A DNA stretch of 64,000 nt, taken from Acinetobacter halotolerans. GTDB taxonomy: Bacteria > Pseudomonadota > Gammaproteobacteria > Pseudomonadales > Moraxellaceae. The position numbers and the translations under genes are program-made. Numbering within the stretch: the first letter of the stretch is position 1; the number at the start of each line of letters is the position of its first letter. The stretch is taken from contig NZ_SGIM01000003.1 of NCBI RefSeq assembly GCF_004208515.1, positions 310,001 through 374,000 of the forward strand. The letters run 5' to 3'. The notes below the pieces were generated by a model. It saw only the letters and a program-made list of their open reading frames with translations, was not told the DNA's origin and ran no database searches. Shown piece after piece: positions 26,130 to 34,318 of this stretch.

Positions 26130-27254
26130 TTATTTTTCTGTTTCAAATAATGCAGCTACAAATGACTTTGCTGAGAAAGGACGTAAATCATCGATTTTTT
26201 CACCCACACCAATATAACGAATTGGCACATGAGTCCGGCTAGCGATATTGAATAACACACCACCTTTCGCTGTACCATCCAACTTGGTAATCGTAATACC
26301 CGTCAAACCTACTGCTTCATCAAATAATTGCACTTGATTAATCGCATTTTGACCTGTGCCCGCATCTACAATTAACATGATTTCATGTGGCGCAGTCGCA
26401 TCAATCTTTTGCATCACACGCTTCACTTTCTTAAGTTCTTCCATTAGGTGTGATTTGTTTTGCAAACGACCAGCGGTATCGGCAATTAAAACATCCATTC
26501 CTTTGGCACGTGCACTTTCAAAAGCATCAAAAATCACGGAGGCGCTGTCTGCACCATTGCCTTGAGCAACCACAGGGATGTCATTACGCTCACCCCAGAT
26601 TTGCAATTGCTCAGTAGCCGCAGCTCGGAAGGTATCGCCTGCCGCAAGCATGACTTTTTTGCCTTCACCTTGTAAACGTTTCGCAAGCTTACCGATCGTT
26701 GTGGTTTTACCCACCCCATTTACACCGACCATTAAAATTACATAAGGTGATTTGTTTGGATCGATATGCAATGGTTTTACACGTGGAGCAAGTAAAGCGA
26801 CCAATTCTTCTTGCAATGCTTTATATAATGCATTTGAGTAGATCAAATCACCACGTGCAGTTCTTTCAGTCAGGTTTGCAATAATCGTTTTAGTCGCATC
26901 AACACCAATATCAGCAACAAGTAATTGCTCTTCAACTTCTTCTAATAACTCATCATCAATTTCTTTGCCACCAATAAGAATATTGACCATCCCATCTGTA
27001 AAACTACGACGGGTTTTGGTCAAACCATCTTTCATACGACCAAAGAAACCACCAGCCTTTTGTTGATCATCATGCTCAGGTTCAGATGCTGATTCTGATG
27101 TTTCAATAACAGGTGTTGTTTCAACTTGAGTCTGCAGTGGACTCGATTCAATAATTGGAACATCGACAGCAGGTAAACTCGGCAATGTGACATCATCATC
27201 GCCGATATCAGCATTTATCAAGAATTTATTTTGCATATTCGATTGCTGTTGCAT
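26130..27254 (-). CDS. ftsY: Signal recognition particle receptor FtsY
   Basis: FtsY receives SRP-ribosome complexes at the inner membrane. From the ATG at 27254 it has 374 residues: an acidic, low-complexity N-terminal region (to about 85), then the NG domain with GVNGVGKTTTIGKLA (G1), DTAGRLQNK (G3) and TKLDGTAKGG (G4). A longer start at 27305 adds 17 residues and also has a GGA upstream. AAGGA six bases from 27254 fits better. ftsE and ftsX are not adjacent. Confidence 0.94.
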   Translation of the reverse strand: MQQQSNMQNKFLINADIGDDDVTLPSLPAVDVPIIESSPLQTQVETTPVIETSESASEPEHDDQQKAGGFFGRMKDGLTKTRRSFTDGMVNILIGGKEIDDELLEEVEEQLLVADIGVDATKTIIANLTERTARGDLIYSNALYKALQEELVALLAPRVKPLHIDPNKSPYVILMVGVNGVGKTTTIGKLAKRLQGEGKKVMLAAGDTFRAAATEQLQIWGERNDIPVVAQGNGADSASVIFDAFESARAKGMDVLIADTAGRLQNKSHLMEELKKVKRVMQKIDATAPHEIMLIVDAGTGQNAINQVQLFDEAVGLTGITITKLDGTAKGGVLFNIASRTHVPIRYIGVGEKIDDLRPFSAKSFVAALFETEK

Positions 27255-27371
27255 GTCGATTCCTTGAGAAAAAAGCAGCTTTTTAGAAGATGGCCAGTCT
27301 AGCATAAAATCCTATTTTTTTCTGACCAAGCCCAAGCATTCAGTTATTAATGAAAATCAATCAGCCAAAAC

Positions 27372-27701
27372 TTATTCATCTTCTTTGGCCATTGCTGGGT
27401 ACTGTCTAATTCGATTTGATTCAAATTGATAGGCATTTAAAAGTTTCAGATACTCTACACGGCGAACTTGATGTTGTTGCAATACATTCTCAGCCATATT
27501 TTGAGTTCTTGGATGGCTTGCTTGTTCTGAAAGTCGAATGATTTGCTGATACTGAAATGTATTAATCGGACGCTGTAACGCACTATACGCAAGCAGAAAA
27601 ATAGACAATAAAATAAGACTAACCAAAATATTGTAAAATTGGTCTAATTTAAATCCAAGTCTGGATTGCAAGACTTTATGTTTAGAAATGATAGACAACA
27701 T
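27372..27701 (-). CDS. Small membrane protein of unknown function
   Basis: 109 residues; one hydrophobic helix at about 23-43 (FYNILVSLILLSIFLLAYSAL) after a basic N terminus, followed by a polar, glutamine/arginine-rich helical tail. This topology suggests a single-pass inner-membrane protein. No family recognised. It is 67 bases from the longest ftsY start, on the same strand. Confidence 0.55.
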   Translation of the reverse strand: MLSIISKHKVLQSRLGFKLDQFYNILVSLILLSIFLLAYSALQRPINTFQYQQIIRLSEQASHPRTQNMAENVLQQHQVRRVEYLKLLNAYQFESNRIRQYPAMAKEDE

Positions 27702-27840
27702 AACCTACCTCTGAGTTATGAAGTAGTGTATGTGTCTGATTCGCTCAGAACAAGTATCAAGTTTAATGATCTTTCACAGACGATTGCGTTATAGGCTGTT
27801 TTTCCACCAATAACGCAATTCTAAAAAGAGATCAAGAAAC

Positions 27841-28200
27841 TTATGCCATGAGTGTTCGAACAAAAGCAAAGTATAGAATCAGTGCAATAATCGCCAAGCT
27901 AATAAAGATTGCAAACATCCCTACACCATTTTCAGCATCCGCTGGATGTAATTCATCATCGTCAGCGATACGCATCAGCTCTCCATTATAAATTTCATAA
28001 AAGCGATCTTTTTGCTCAGGCGTCAAACGAATTGCAAAATCATAAACGCGTTTACGCTGTGCAAGACAATAGTCACCCAAATGAATTTCTTGATGAAATA
28101 CTGCTTCATCAAGCAACTTACGATGGTAATGAGCCAGAGCAATAATTTGGTTTTCTGATGGTGGAATATCAAAGCTTAAACCATCTATGATAGCTGACAT
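27841..28200 (-). CDS. Unknown tail-anchored membrane protein
   Basis: 119 residues from the ATG at 28200, which has GGAG at good spacing; nine more codons are open upstream. The soluble part contains LAHYHRKLLDEAVFHQEIHLG and LTPEQKDRFYEIYNGEL. One C-terminal hydrophobic helix (MFAIFISLAIIALILYFAFV) would anchor it with the soluble part in the cytosol. I do not recognise the family. Confidence 0.65.
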   Translation of the reverse strand: MSAIIDGLSFDIPPSENQIIALAHYHRKLLDEAVFHQEIHLGDYCLAQRKRVYDFAIRLTPEQKDRFYEIYNGELMRIADDDELHPADAENGVGMFAIFISLAIIALILYFAFVRTLMA

Positions 28201-28441
28201 GTTATTCTCCTTTTCTTTTATTTTCACTTTGATTTTACTTAAAATTACTTGTTCACAGTGTTTAATCGTGTAAGCTTTTATTTAAACAAAGCGAATGAAC
28301 GTAAAAGCGAGTTAAATATTTGACAATTCCATTAATTTTGTCATAATAACTTCACAATACAATGTTAAATTAGCTTAAATTCAGAGCAATGTAGCTTTGA
28401 ATAGAATATGCGGTAATCATAATTAAAATAAGGAGTTATAT

Positions 28442-28675
28442 ATGATTCAACATTTTACACAACATGAACTAGAACATGTTTATGCAAACGCGGTAAATAC
28501 AATCCAGTCGCAAAAAAACTTTCTAGACGCCGTGAAAGAGCTTGAACAAGTTGCACAAGCAGGTCACGGGAAAGCGGCATTATTTTTAGCAGAGTTGTAC
28601 TATCAAGGTTTCCGAGTCGAACGTGACTCCCTGAAAGCCCAGTATTGGCAGAAGATGGCAACCTTACAAGCATGA
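28442..28675 (+). CDS. Small Sel1-like repeat protein
   Basis: 77 residues. AALFLAELYYQGFRVERDSLKAQYWQKMA is split here as one Sel1-type (TPR-like) repeat: AALFLAELYYQGF, then DSLKAQYWQKMA. Such repeats mediate protein contacts. AAGGAG lies six bases before the ATG and a terminator directly follows the stop, so this short gene is well supported. Partner unknown. Confidence 0.75.
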   Translation: MIQHFTQHELEHVYANAVNTIQSQKNFLDAVKELEQVAQAGHGKAALFLAELYYQGFRVERDSLKAQYWQKMATLQA

Positions 28676-28676
28676 T

Positions 28677-28702
28677 AAAACGTCACTCAGGTGGCGTTTT
28701 TT
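28677..28702 (+). terminator. Terminator after the Sel1-like gene
   Basis: AAAACGTCAC and GTGGCGTTTT pair (one G-U) around TCAG and run into TTTTTT, two bases after the stop. Confidence 0.85.
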
Positions 28703-28808
28703 AATACCTATACTAAATAAAAATATTATTCCCAGAATACTAAGCGCTTCGCTTATCTTGCGCTGCTCCAAAGCTTTAGTCGCTTTGTTTTACTCAGGTG
28801 ACGTTTTT
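28685..28808. repeat. Duplicated terminator half (imperfect direct repeat)
   Basis: ACTCAGGTGGCGTTTTT at 28685-28701 recurs as ACTCAGGTGACGTTTTT at 28792-28808. The rest of the 309-base gap between the two genes (28676-28984) shows no reading frame of note. The second copy lacks the left arm of the hairpin. Confidence 0.45.
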
Positions 28809-28984
28809 CATTCCTTTAATACAAGCCACTACTCTCCAATTGTTGTATGTCCTAATTCACCACTTATGTTGGCATTTGTTAAGGTTTGAGAATATTTGCT
28901 TACGATTTTGATGAACAGTTTAAACATAACTGCCGCTTAAGTTTCTTATAATAAAACATAATTAAATAATACCAGTTTAATAAT

Positions 28985-29362
28985 ATGTATAGGTTCAATC
29001 ATTTCCAGCCAGTATCACGAGAATTGATGATCAAAATCTCTATTCTCAAAACCATGATGTATTGTGGCGTTCTTTGGGGACTTTATCATGAAGGTTGGGC
29101 GATTAAGTCTGATCAAGATAGTCATCTCTTTCCATTCTGGCTCAATGGTGTTCAAGCACATCGCTACGCTAAGTCAAATTGGAAGCATTATAAGCCTCGT
29201 AAAATTACGTCGAAGGATTTTCATGAATCCTTACTTCCCTTGCTCACACGCTTACAAGTTGAACCAGCTTTATTTAATTCATCTCATTGCAAATTTAAGC
29301 TATCAACTCAACAGATGCAGCATTTCTTCTTTAGGCCGCATCACTCTATGATTACCGTTTAA
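28985..29362 (+). CDS. DUF2750-like protein
   Basis: 125 residues. VLWGLYHEGWAIKSDQD, FPFWLNGVQAHRYAKSNW and the following KPRKITSKDFHESLLPLL reproduce the pattern of DUF2750 proteins (short cytosolic proteins in which glycine-tryptophan and a W.H/A.YA.. segment are conserved). Function of the family is unknown. There is no clear ribosome site, so the start is provisional. A very strong hairpin follows the gene. Confidence 0.6.
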   Translation: MYRFNHFQPVSRELMIKISILKTMMYCGVLWGLYHEGWAIKSDQDSHLFPFWLNGVQAHRYAKSNWKHYKPRKITSKDFHESLLPLLTRLQVEPALFNSSHCKFKLSTQQMQHFFFRPHHSMITV

Positions 29363-29379
29363 AGCCTGTAAAAACGACA

Positions 29380-29422
29380 CAATGATGACTTTTTCTCATA
29401 AATGCCTAAAAAGTCATCATTG
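29380..29422. repeat. Strong 15-base-arm hairpin downstream of the DUF2750-like gene
   Basis: CAATGATGACTTTTT (29380-29394) and AAAAAGTCATCATTG (29408-29422) are perfectly complementary with a 13-base loop. It begins 17 bases past the stop codon. There is no T-run after the stem, so it is not a textbook terminator, though the T run inside the left arm could serve on either strand. Confidence 0.7.
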
Positions 29423-29502
29423 ATATTAAATTAGGGCTTTGCAATTAAAAAAAATACCGTTAAGTTAAATGAAAATGACAATACAACACAGGTGGATAAA
29501 CA

Positions 29503-29934
29503 ATGACAATCGTTGCTCAAGTCATAAAAAATAAAGCTGTACAATCAATTTTTACAATCTCACCAAATGCGACTGTACTTGAAGCGATTAAAATTATGGC
29601 GGACAAAGGTGTCGGTGCTTTAGTCGTTGCTGAAGATGAAAAAGTCATCGGTATTTTTTCAGAACGTGACTATACCCGTAAGATTGCATTGATGGAGCGC
29701 TCATCAAACAGTACGCTTGTTGCAGATATTATGACTTCAAAGGTTATTTCCGTCAGTCTAAACAATACCGTAGAAGAATGCTTACAATTGATGACTGATC
29801 GCCATTTACGCCATTTACCTGTGCTGGATAATGAAAAACTTGTAGGTTTTATTTCCATTGGAGACTTGGTTAAAGCTGCGATGGATGACCAACGTATTCT
29901 CATCGAACAACTTCAACAATATATTTCTGGCTAA
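29503..29934 (+). CDS. Two-CBS-domain protein
   Basis: 143 residues made only of a CBS pair: ATVLEAIKIMADKGVGALVV with VIGIFSERDYTRKI, then NTVEECLQLMTDRHLRHLPVLD with LVGFISIGDLVKAAM. Stand-alone CBS proteins bind adenine nucleotides and regulate partner enzymes or channels. GGTGG precedes the ATG. Transcription ends in the shared terminator before the convergent argD. Confidence 0.88.
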   Translation: MTIVAQVIKNKAVQSIFTISPNATVLEAIKIMADKGVGALVVAEDEKVIGIFSERDYTRKIALMERSSNSTLVADIMTSKVISVSLNNTVEECLQLMTDRHLRHLPVLDNEKLVGFISIGDLVKAAMDDQRILIEQLQQYISG

Positions 29935-29947
29935 TTCCAATTTTCTA

Positions 29948-29980
29948 AAAAAAATGGGCAATTTGAAATTGCCCATTTTT
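29948..29980. terminator. Bidirectional terminator between the CBS gene and argD
   Basis: AATGGGCAATTT and AAATTGCCCATT pair with A-runs before and T-runs after, so it serves both convergent genes. Confidence 0.9.
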
Positions 29981-29997
29981 ATTTTTGTTTGTTCGCG

Positions 29998-31212
29998 TTA
30001 TGCGGTTAAAAAATCTTGAATCGCAGGAACAAGACGCTTGAGCAACTCATCTGCTTGTTCTTTGGTCATATTTAACGGAGGCAACAAACGCACCACTGAA
30101 CCTGCTGTGACATTGATAATTAATTGATATTGATCACGCGCAATCGCAACCAATTCAGCACAGTCTTTTGGTAATTGAATTCCAATCATCATCCCAAAAC
30201 CACGCACTTGAACATGATGCTCAGCCAGTTGCTCACGCAACTTTTCAACAATGTAGGCACCTACTTTTGCAGCATTTTCAACCGCATTTTCTTGTTGAAG
30301 GGTATCTATTACGGTATAGACCACACGAGAACCTAGCACAGTACCACCATAAGTGGAACCATGGCTACCCGCTCCCAAGATACCAACTGCTTTACCCTGC
30401 GTCATCACAGCACCAACAGGAAAACCATTACCCAAACCTTTTGCTGTTGTCATTACATCAGGAATAATATTGGTGTGTTGATAGGCAAAGTATTTACCCG
30501 TACGTCCATTGCCTGTTTGAATTTCATCGAGCATCATTAACCAGTTATGCTGATTACAGAGAGCGCGAACTTCTTCCAAATAGCTAAAACCTTGAGGCGC
30601 AGTATTCACACCACCCTCACCTTGAATCGGTTCAATTAAGATCGCAACAATATCAGGATGATGAATAGCTGCTTCTTGGATTGCCTCGATATCACCAAAA
30701 GGAACACGGACAAAACCCTCAACAAGCGGTGCAAAGCCTTCCTGAACTTTTTTGTTTCCTGTCGCAGATAGCGTCGCTAAGGTACGGCCATGAAACGATT
30801 GCTCAGCAACAATAATTTTTGGATTGGCTATGCCTTGTTGTGCACCAAATTTACGTGCAATTTTAATTGCACCTTCATTTGATTCTGCACCGCTATTTGA
30901 GAAAAAGATTTCCTCCATCCCAGAAACCTCTGCAAGTTTCTGTGCTGCGGCTGTTTGCCAAGGAATTTCAAATAGATTACTGGTATGCACCAATGTTGCT
31001 GCTTGCTCAGCAATCGCCTCTGCGATTACAGGATGTGCATGACCTAAACCACATACAGCAATACCCGTTAAAGCATCTAAATACTCTGTGCCATCTGCTG
31101 TATATAAATATGCCCCTCGTCCTCGCACAAAACTGATCGCTTGGCGACCATAGGTTGCCATAATATGTGATGGTTGATCAGGTTGCACAGGCGCAAGAGT
31201 AATATTAGTCAT
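29998..31212 (-). CDS. argD: Acetylornithine aminotransferase (class III)
   Basis: A PLP enzyme of 404 residues that makes N-acetylornithine (and, in many bacteria, succinyl-diaminopimelate). It has GRGAYLYTADGTEYLDALTG, FFSNSGAESNEGAIKIAR, SFHGRTLATLSATG, MLDEIQTGNGRTG and the Schiff-base lysine in TTAKGLGNGFPVGAV. The related GABA or ornithine aminotransferases are less likely given the length and these motifs. It is divergent from grxD. Confidence 0.9.
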   Translation of the reverse strand: MTNITLAPVQPDQPSHIMATYGRQAISFVRGRGAYLYTADGTEYLDALTGIAVCGLGHAHPVIAEAIAEQAATLVHTSNLFEIPWQTAAAQKLAEVSGMEEIFFSNSGAESNEGAIKIARKFGAQQGIANPKIIVAEQSFHGRTLATLSATGNKKVQEGFAPLVEGFVRVPFGDIEAIQEAAIHHPDIVAILIEPIQGEGGVNTAPQGFSYLEEVRALCNQHNWLMMLDEIQTGNGRTGKYFAYQHTNIIPDVMTTAKGLGNGFPVGAVMTQGKAVGILGAGSHGSTYGGTVLGSRVVYTVIDTLQQENAVENAAKVGAYIVEKLREQLAEHHVQVRGFGMMIGIQLPKDCAELVAIARDQYQLIINVTAGSVVRLLPPLNMTKEQADELLKRLVPAIQDFLTA

Positions 31213-31379
31213 AACAAACTCAATCTATCATTAGTTGTGGTGAAAAAAGTTATATAAGCAAAAACTTGCGTAGATTGAAAGCGCAAACTCACATTTATAT
31301 AAGAAAAATCTTGAGTAATCCCCCGCATAGCCTTTTTTTTGGGTATATAATGTCGAAAGTTTAGTTGAGGATCTATCTA

Positions 31380-31721
31380 ATGACGGAACAAGCGCGTGAT
31401 ACAGTAGCGTTAATTCGTGATCAAATTGCGAAACACCCTGTTTTACTTTACATGAAAGGCACTCCACAATTCCCGCAATGTGGTTTTTCTGCTCGTGCAG
31501 TAGAAGCACTTAGCCAAATTGGTCGTCCATTTGCCTATGTAAATATCTTAGAAAATCAAGATATTCGTGCAACTTTACCTCAAATTGCGAACTGGCCTAC
31601 TTTTCCACAATTATGGATAAACGGCGAGCTTATTGGTGGTAGCGATATCATGCTTGAAATGTTCCAAAATGGTGAGTTAAAACCATTAGTTGAACAACAC
31701 AGCGCGGCACCTGAGGCCTAA
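31380..31721 (+). CDS. grxD: Monothiol glutaredoxin Grx4
   Basis: 113 residues. The CGFS active site (C34-S37) follows LLYMKGTPQFPQ, with WPTFPQLWINGELIGGSDI downstream. CGFS glutaredoxins bind and transfer 2Fe-2S clusters with glutathione. GAGG at good spacing supports the ATG at 31380, five codons inside the longest frame. Confidence 0.96.
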   Translation: MTEQARDTVALIRDQIAKHPVLLYMKGTPQFPQCGFSARAVEALSQIGRPFAYVNILENQDIRATLPQIANWPTFPQLWINGELIGGSDIMLEMFQNGELKPLVEQHSAAPEA

Positions 31722-31733
31722 GCTGTACAAAAG

Positions 31734-31759
31734 AAAGCCAATCAAATGATTGGCTTTTT
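31734..31759. terminator. Bidirectional terminator after grxD
   Basis: AAAGCCAATCA and TGATTGGCTTT pair with two bases in the loop; T-run to the right and A-run to the left serve grxD and the convergent small gene. Confidence 0.88.
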
Positions 31760-31772
31760 TATTGAATCAAAT

Positions 31773-32096
31773 TTAATTCTGATTAAAACCAATGTATCTA
31801 AACATTCCTTCCACACCCAAATCAGCTTTATAGATTAGCATTACAGCATAATTGGCTTGCGTCACACTGAGAAAAATATTCATGTTTGGATCTTCATGAA
31901 TTTCCTCAACAGGCTGTGGCAATGCCTCTTCAAAACGATCAGCTATATACTCAAAACCTAAATCCATAGCGATAAACAAAGTATGTTCACAAGGCTGAAT
32001 ATACTGTTCTTGCTCCCAATCTAAAACTGCATGATCACAATAAGGACAGCAAACATTTGCTGTAGCAGTAGACACTTCAACCAGTTGATAAGGCAT
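31773..32096 (-). CDS. Small protein with a zinc-ribbon-like N terminus, unknown function
   Basis: 107 residues from the ATG at 32096 (the frame also offers TTG at 32105). CCPYCDHAVLDW near residue 16 resembles half of a zinc ribbon, with another Cys-x-His (PCEHTLF) about 20 residues later that could complete it. The rest is acidic. No family recognised. It lies between grxD and lysR. Confidence 0.6.
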   Translation of the reverse strand: MPYQLVEVSTATANVCCPYCDHAVLDWEQEQYIQPCEHTLFIAMDLGFEYIADRFEEALPQPVEEIHEDPNMNIFLSVTQANYAVMLIYKADLGVEGMFRYIGFNQN

Positions 32097-32224
32097 ATTG
32101 ATCAATCAAAAAAATTTTAACGATTATAAAAGAATTTATGCTTCACAAAAAACATCTACTCATCACTTATTTTTGCAACGATATATCTATAAAATAATGA
32201 ATGTTGCAGAAATGGAATTAAATA

Positions 32225-33145
32225 ATGTTAACTGATTTAGATGATTTTTATTGTTTTGCTCTTGTTGTCGAACATGGTGGCTTTAGTGCTGCAGAACGTG
32301 CCACAGAAATCCCAAAGTCTAAACTCAGCCGTAGAGTCTATAACCTAGAAGAACAATTAGGTGTGCGTCTAATCCAACGCAGTTCACGTCATTTTGCTGT
32401 TACCGACATTGGTATGGATGTTTATCGACATGCTCAAGTGATGATGAATGCCGCTCAAGCAGCGCATGATGCGGTTAATCATTTAAGTAGTGAGCCTCGA
32501 GGTGTCATAAAAATCGGCGTTCCCGTTGATATTGCTCAAAATCAAATGGCAAAAATCCTTCCAGCTTTTTTGAAGAAATATCCTGAAGTTCGTGTACAAA
32601 TGATAGTTAGTAATCGCCGTATTGATGTGATCAATGAGGGCGTAGATATTGCCTTACGTGTGCGTTCTAAATTAGATGATGATCCGAACTTGGTTTTACG
32701 ACAGTTTGAAACGATTGAACAGCGCCTGTTTGCCAGCCAAGCTTATTTAAATGAGTTTGGACATTTGACTACACCAGAACAGCTGACTGATCATCGTATT
32801 ATTAGTATGAATGAAGATCATCTCGATCAGCATTTTTTACTATCTGGACCAGACAAGCAACAAAAGAAAATCAAAGTAAATCCTGTCATTATGGGCTTAA
32901 ACCTACTTATGTTGGCAGAGTTAGCCAGTCAAAATTGTGGAGTTGCATTGTTACCTGATAGCATTGCACAGGACTTTGTTCAGTCTGGTCATTTGGTAAC
33001 TGTATTACCAGAATGGACCGCTCCGCATGGTATTTTCCATGCCGTTTATCCTTCTCGTAGAGGTTTGTTGCCAGCGGTACGTGTATTCATAGACTATTTA
33101 GTAGAACAACTAGCTCAATGCTCAACGAAAAAGGTTCGATATTAA
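32225..33145 (+). CDS. LysR-family transcriptional regulator
   Basis: 306 residues. The N-terminal winged helix (about 3-62) includes FALVVEHGGFSAAERA and SKLSRRVYNLEEQLGVRLIQRSS, followed by a LysR substrate-binding domain with GVIKIGVPVDIAQNQ. No divergent partner is obvious: the left neighbour is a small minus-strand gene 128 bases away. Its last codons form the left arm of the terminator for map. Confidence 0.9.
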   Translation: MLTDLDDFYCFALVVEHGGFSAAERATEIPKSKLSRRVYNLEEQLGVRLIQRSSRHFAVTDIGMDVYRHAQVMMNAAQAAHDAVNHLSSEPRGVIKIGVPVDIAQNQMAKILPAFLKKYPEVRVQMIVSNRRIDVINEGVDIALRVRSKLDDDPNLVLRQFETIEQRLFASQAYLNEFGHLTTPEQLTDHRIISMNEDHLDQHFLLSGPDKQQKKIKVNPVIMGLNLLMLAELASQNCGVALLPDSIAQDFVQSGHLVTVLPEWTAPHGIFHAVYPSRRGLLPAVRVFIDYLVEQLAQCSTKKVRY

Positions 33146-33158
33146 AATATCGAACCTT
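33131..33158 (-). terminator. Terminator of map, overlapping the end of the lysR gene
   Basis: AAGGTTCGATAT and ATATCGAACCTT are perfect 12-base arms. On the minus strand the stem is followed by TTTTTCG, so it ends map. The left arm is the coding sequence of the last LysR residues (stop at 33143-33145). Confidence 0.85.
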
Positions 33159-33181
33159 GCTTTACTTCGTAGTGTTTATGA

Positions 33182-33976
33182 CTAAATAGCAGGATAAGAA
33201 CCTGTTCCATTCGGCCATGGTGTTAAAAGTTCAAAACCATCATCTGTGACAGCAACCATATGTTCCCATTGCGCCGATAATGATTTATCTTGAGTGACAA
33301 CCGTCCAACCATCACTCAACTCTTTAATCTGTGGTTTTCCAGCATTCACCATTGGCTCAATCGTAAACACCATGCCCTTTTTCAATACCATGCCTTGGCC
33401 TTTCTGGCCATAATGCAAGATATTCGGTTGTTCATGGTAAACACGTCCGATCCCATGACCACAATATTCACGCACGATACTATAGCCTTCACGTTGCGCT
33501 ACGGATTGAATGGCATGACCAATATCACCCAATGTCGCACCTGGTTTCACCGTATGAATACCCGCTAACATCGCCTCGTAAGTTGTTTCGACTAATTTTT
33601 TTGCTTCTGCTGTTGGTTCACCCACAAAATACATACGACTGGTATCACCAAAATACCCATCTTTAATGACTGCTACATCGATATTTAAAATATCACCATC
33701 TTGCAAAATTCGTTTTGCAGAGGGAATTGCGTGGCAGACTTCTTCATTAACAGAAATACAAGTTGTTTTTGTGAAACCGTGATAGCCAACATTGGCAGGG
33801 ATTACTTGCAAGGTATTTATGATATAATCGTTACAGATATCATCTAAATATTCAGTTGAAACACCAGACTTAATATAAGGACCAATCATTTCCAATACTT
33901 GTGCCGCCAAACGCCCTGAGATACGTAGTCTCTCGATATCTTGTTCGGTTTTAATGGTCACAGTAGAAGCTCTCAT
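33182..33976 (-). CDS. map: Type I methionine aminopeptidase
   Basis: Removes the N-terminal methionine of new proteins, using two metal ions. All five ligands are visible in the 264 residues: D100 (ILNIDVAV), D111 (GYFGDTSR), H174 (CGHGIGR), E207 (FTIEPMV) and E238 (AQWEHM), plus H82. The ATG at 33976 has AAGGA upstream. In many bacteria map adjoins rpsB/glnD, which are not here. Confidence 0.96.
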   Translation of the reverse strand: MRASTVTIKTEQDIERLRISGRLAAQVLEMIGPYIKSGVSTEYLDDICNDYIINTLQVIPANVGYHGFTKTTCISVNEEVCHAIPSAKRILQDGDILNIDVAVIKDGYFGDTSRMYFVGEPTAEAKKLVETTYEAMLAGIHTVKPGATLGDIGHAIQSVAQREGYSIVREYCGHGIGRVYHEQPNILHYGQKGQGMVLKKGMVFTIEPMVNAGKPQIKELSDGWTVVTQDKSLSAQWEHMVAVTDDGFELLTPWPNGTGSYPAI

Positions 33977-34318
33977 CCGAGATATTCCTTATTCAAAAAC
34001 AAATTAATTTGAAAATGCAGATCAAGTATTGCATTACGTATTTCAGATAGTTGTACGCCTCAACGATCAAATCTTCAATCATTTTATGACTAAAAGATCA
34101 TTTTTATTTTACATTTAATTTCAATTATGCCCACAGGGAAAAACGATCGAGTACATGATGCTTGTAAGCGCTTTTTAACGAAATTAATTAAGCAATACCA
34201 CCATGCAGTTCTAATGTAGTCTTTTTAGCCAAAAATAAACCAACTTTCACATAAATTAGTTTCAAATGACCGCACTTATGCTCTAAAATCCGCACTTTTA
34301 TTTTAAACTCCCCTCTTT
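33977..34318. promoter_or_regulatory. Divergent promoter region of map and brnQ, with a direct repeat
   Basis: 342 bases without a gene. The sequence CCGCACTT occurs twice, at 34270-34277 and 34290-34297, 20 bases (about two helical turns) apart and just upstream of brnQ, which suggests an activator or repressor site. Otherwise the region is A+T-rich with nothing else I can name. Confidence 0.35.
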
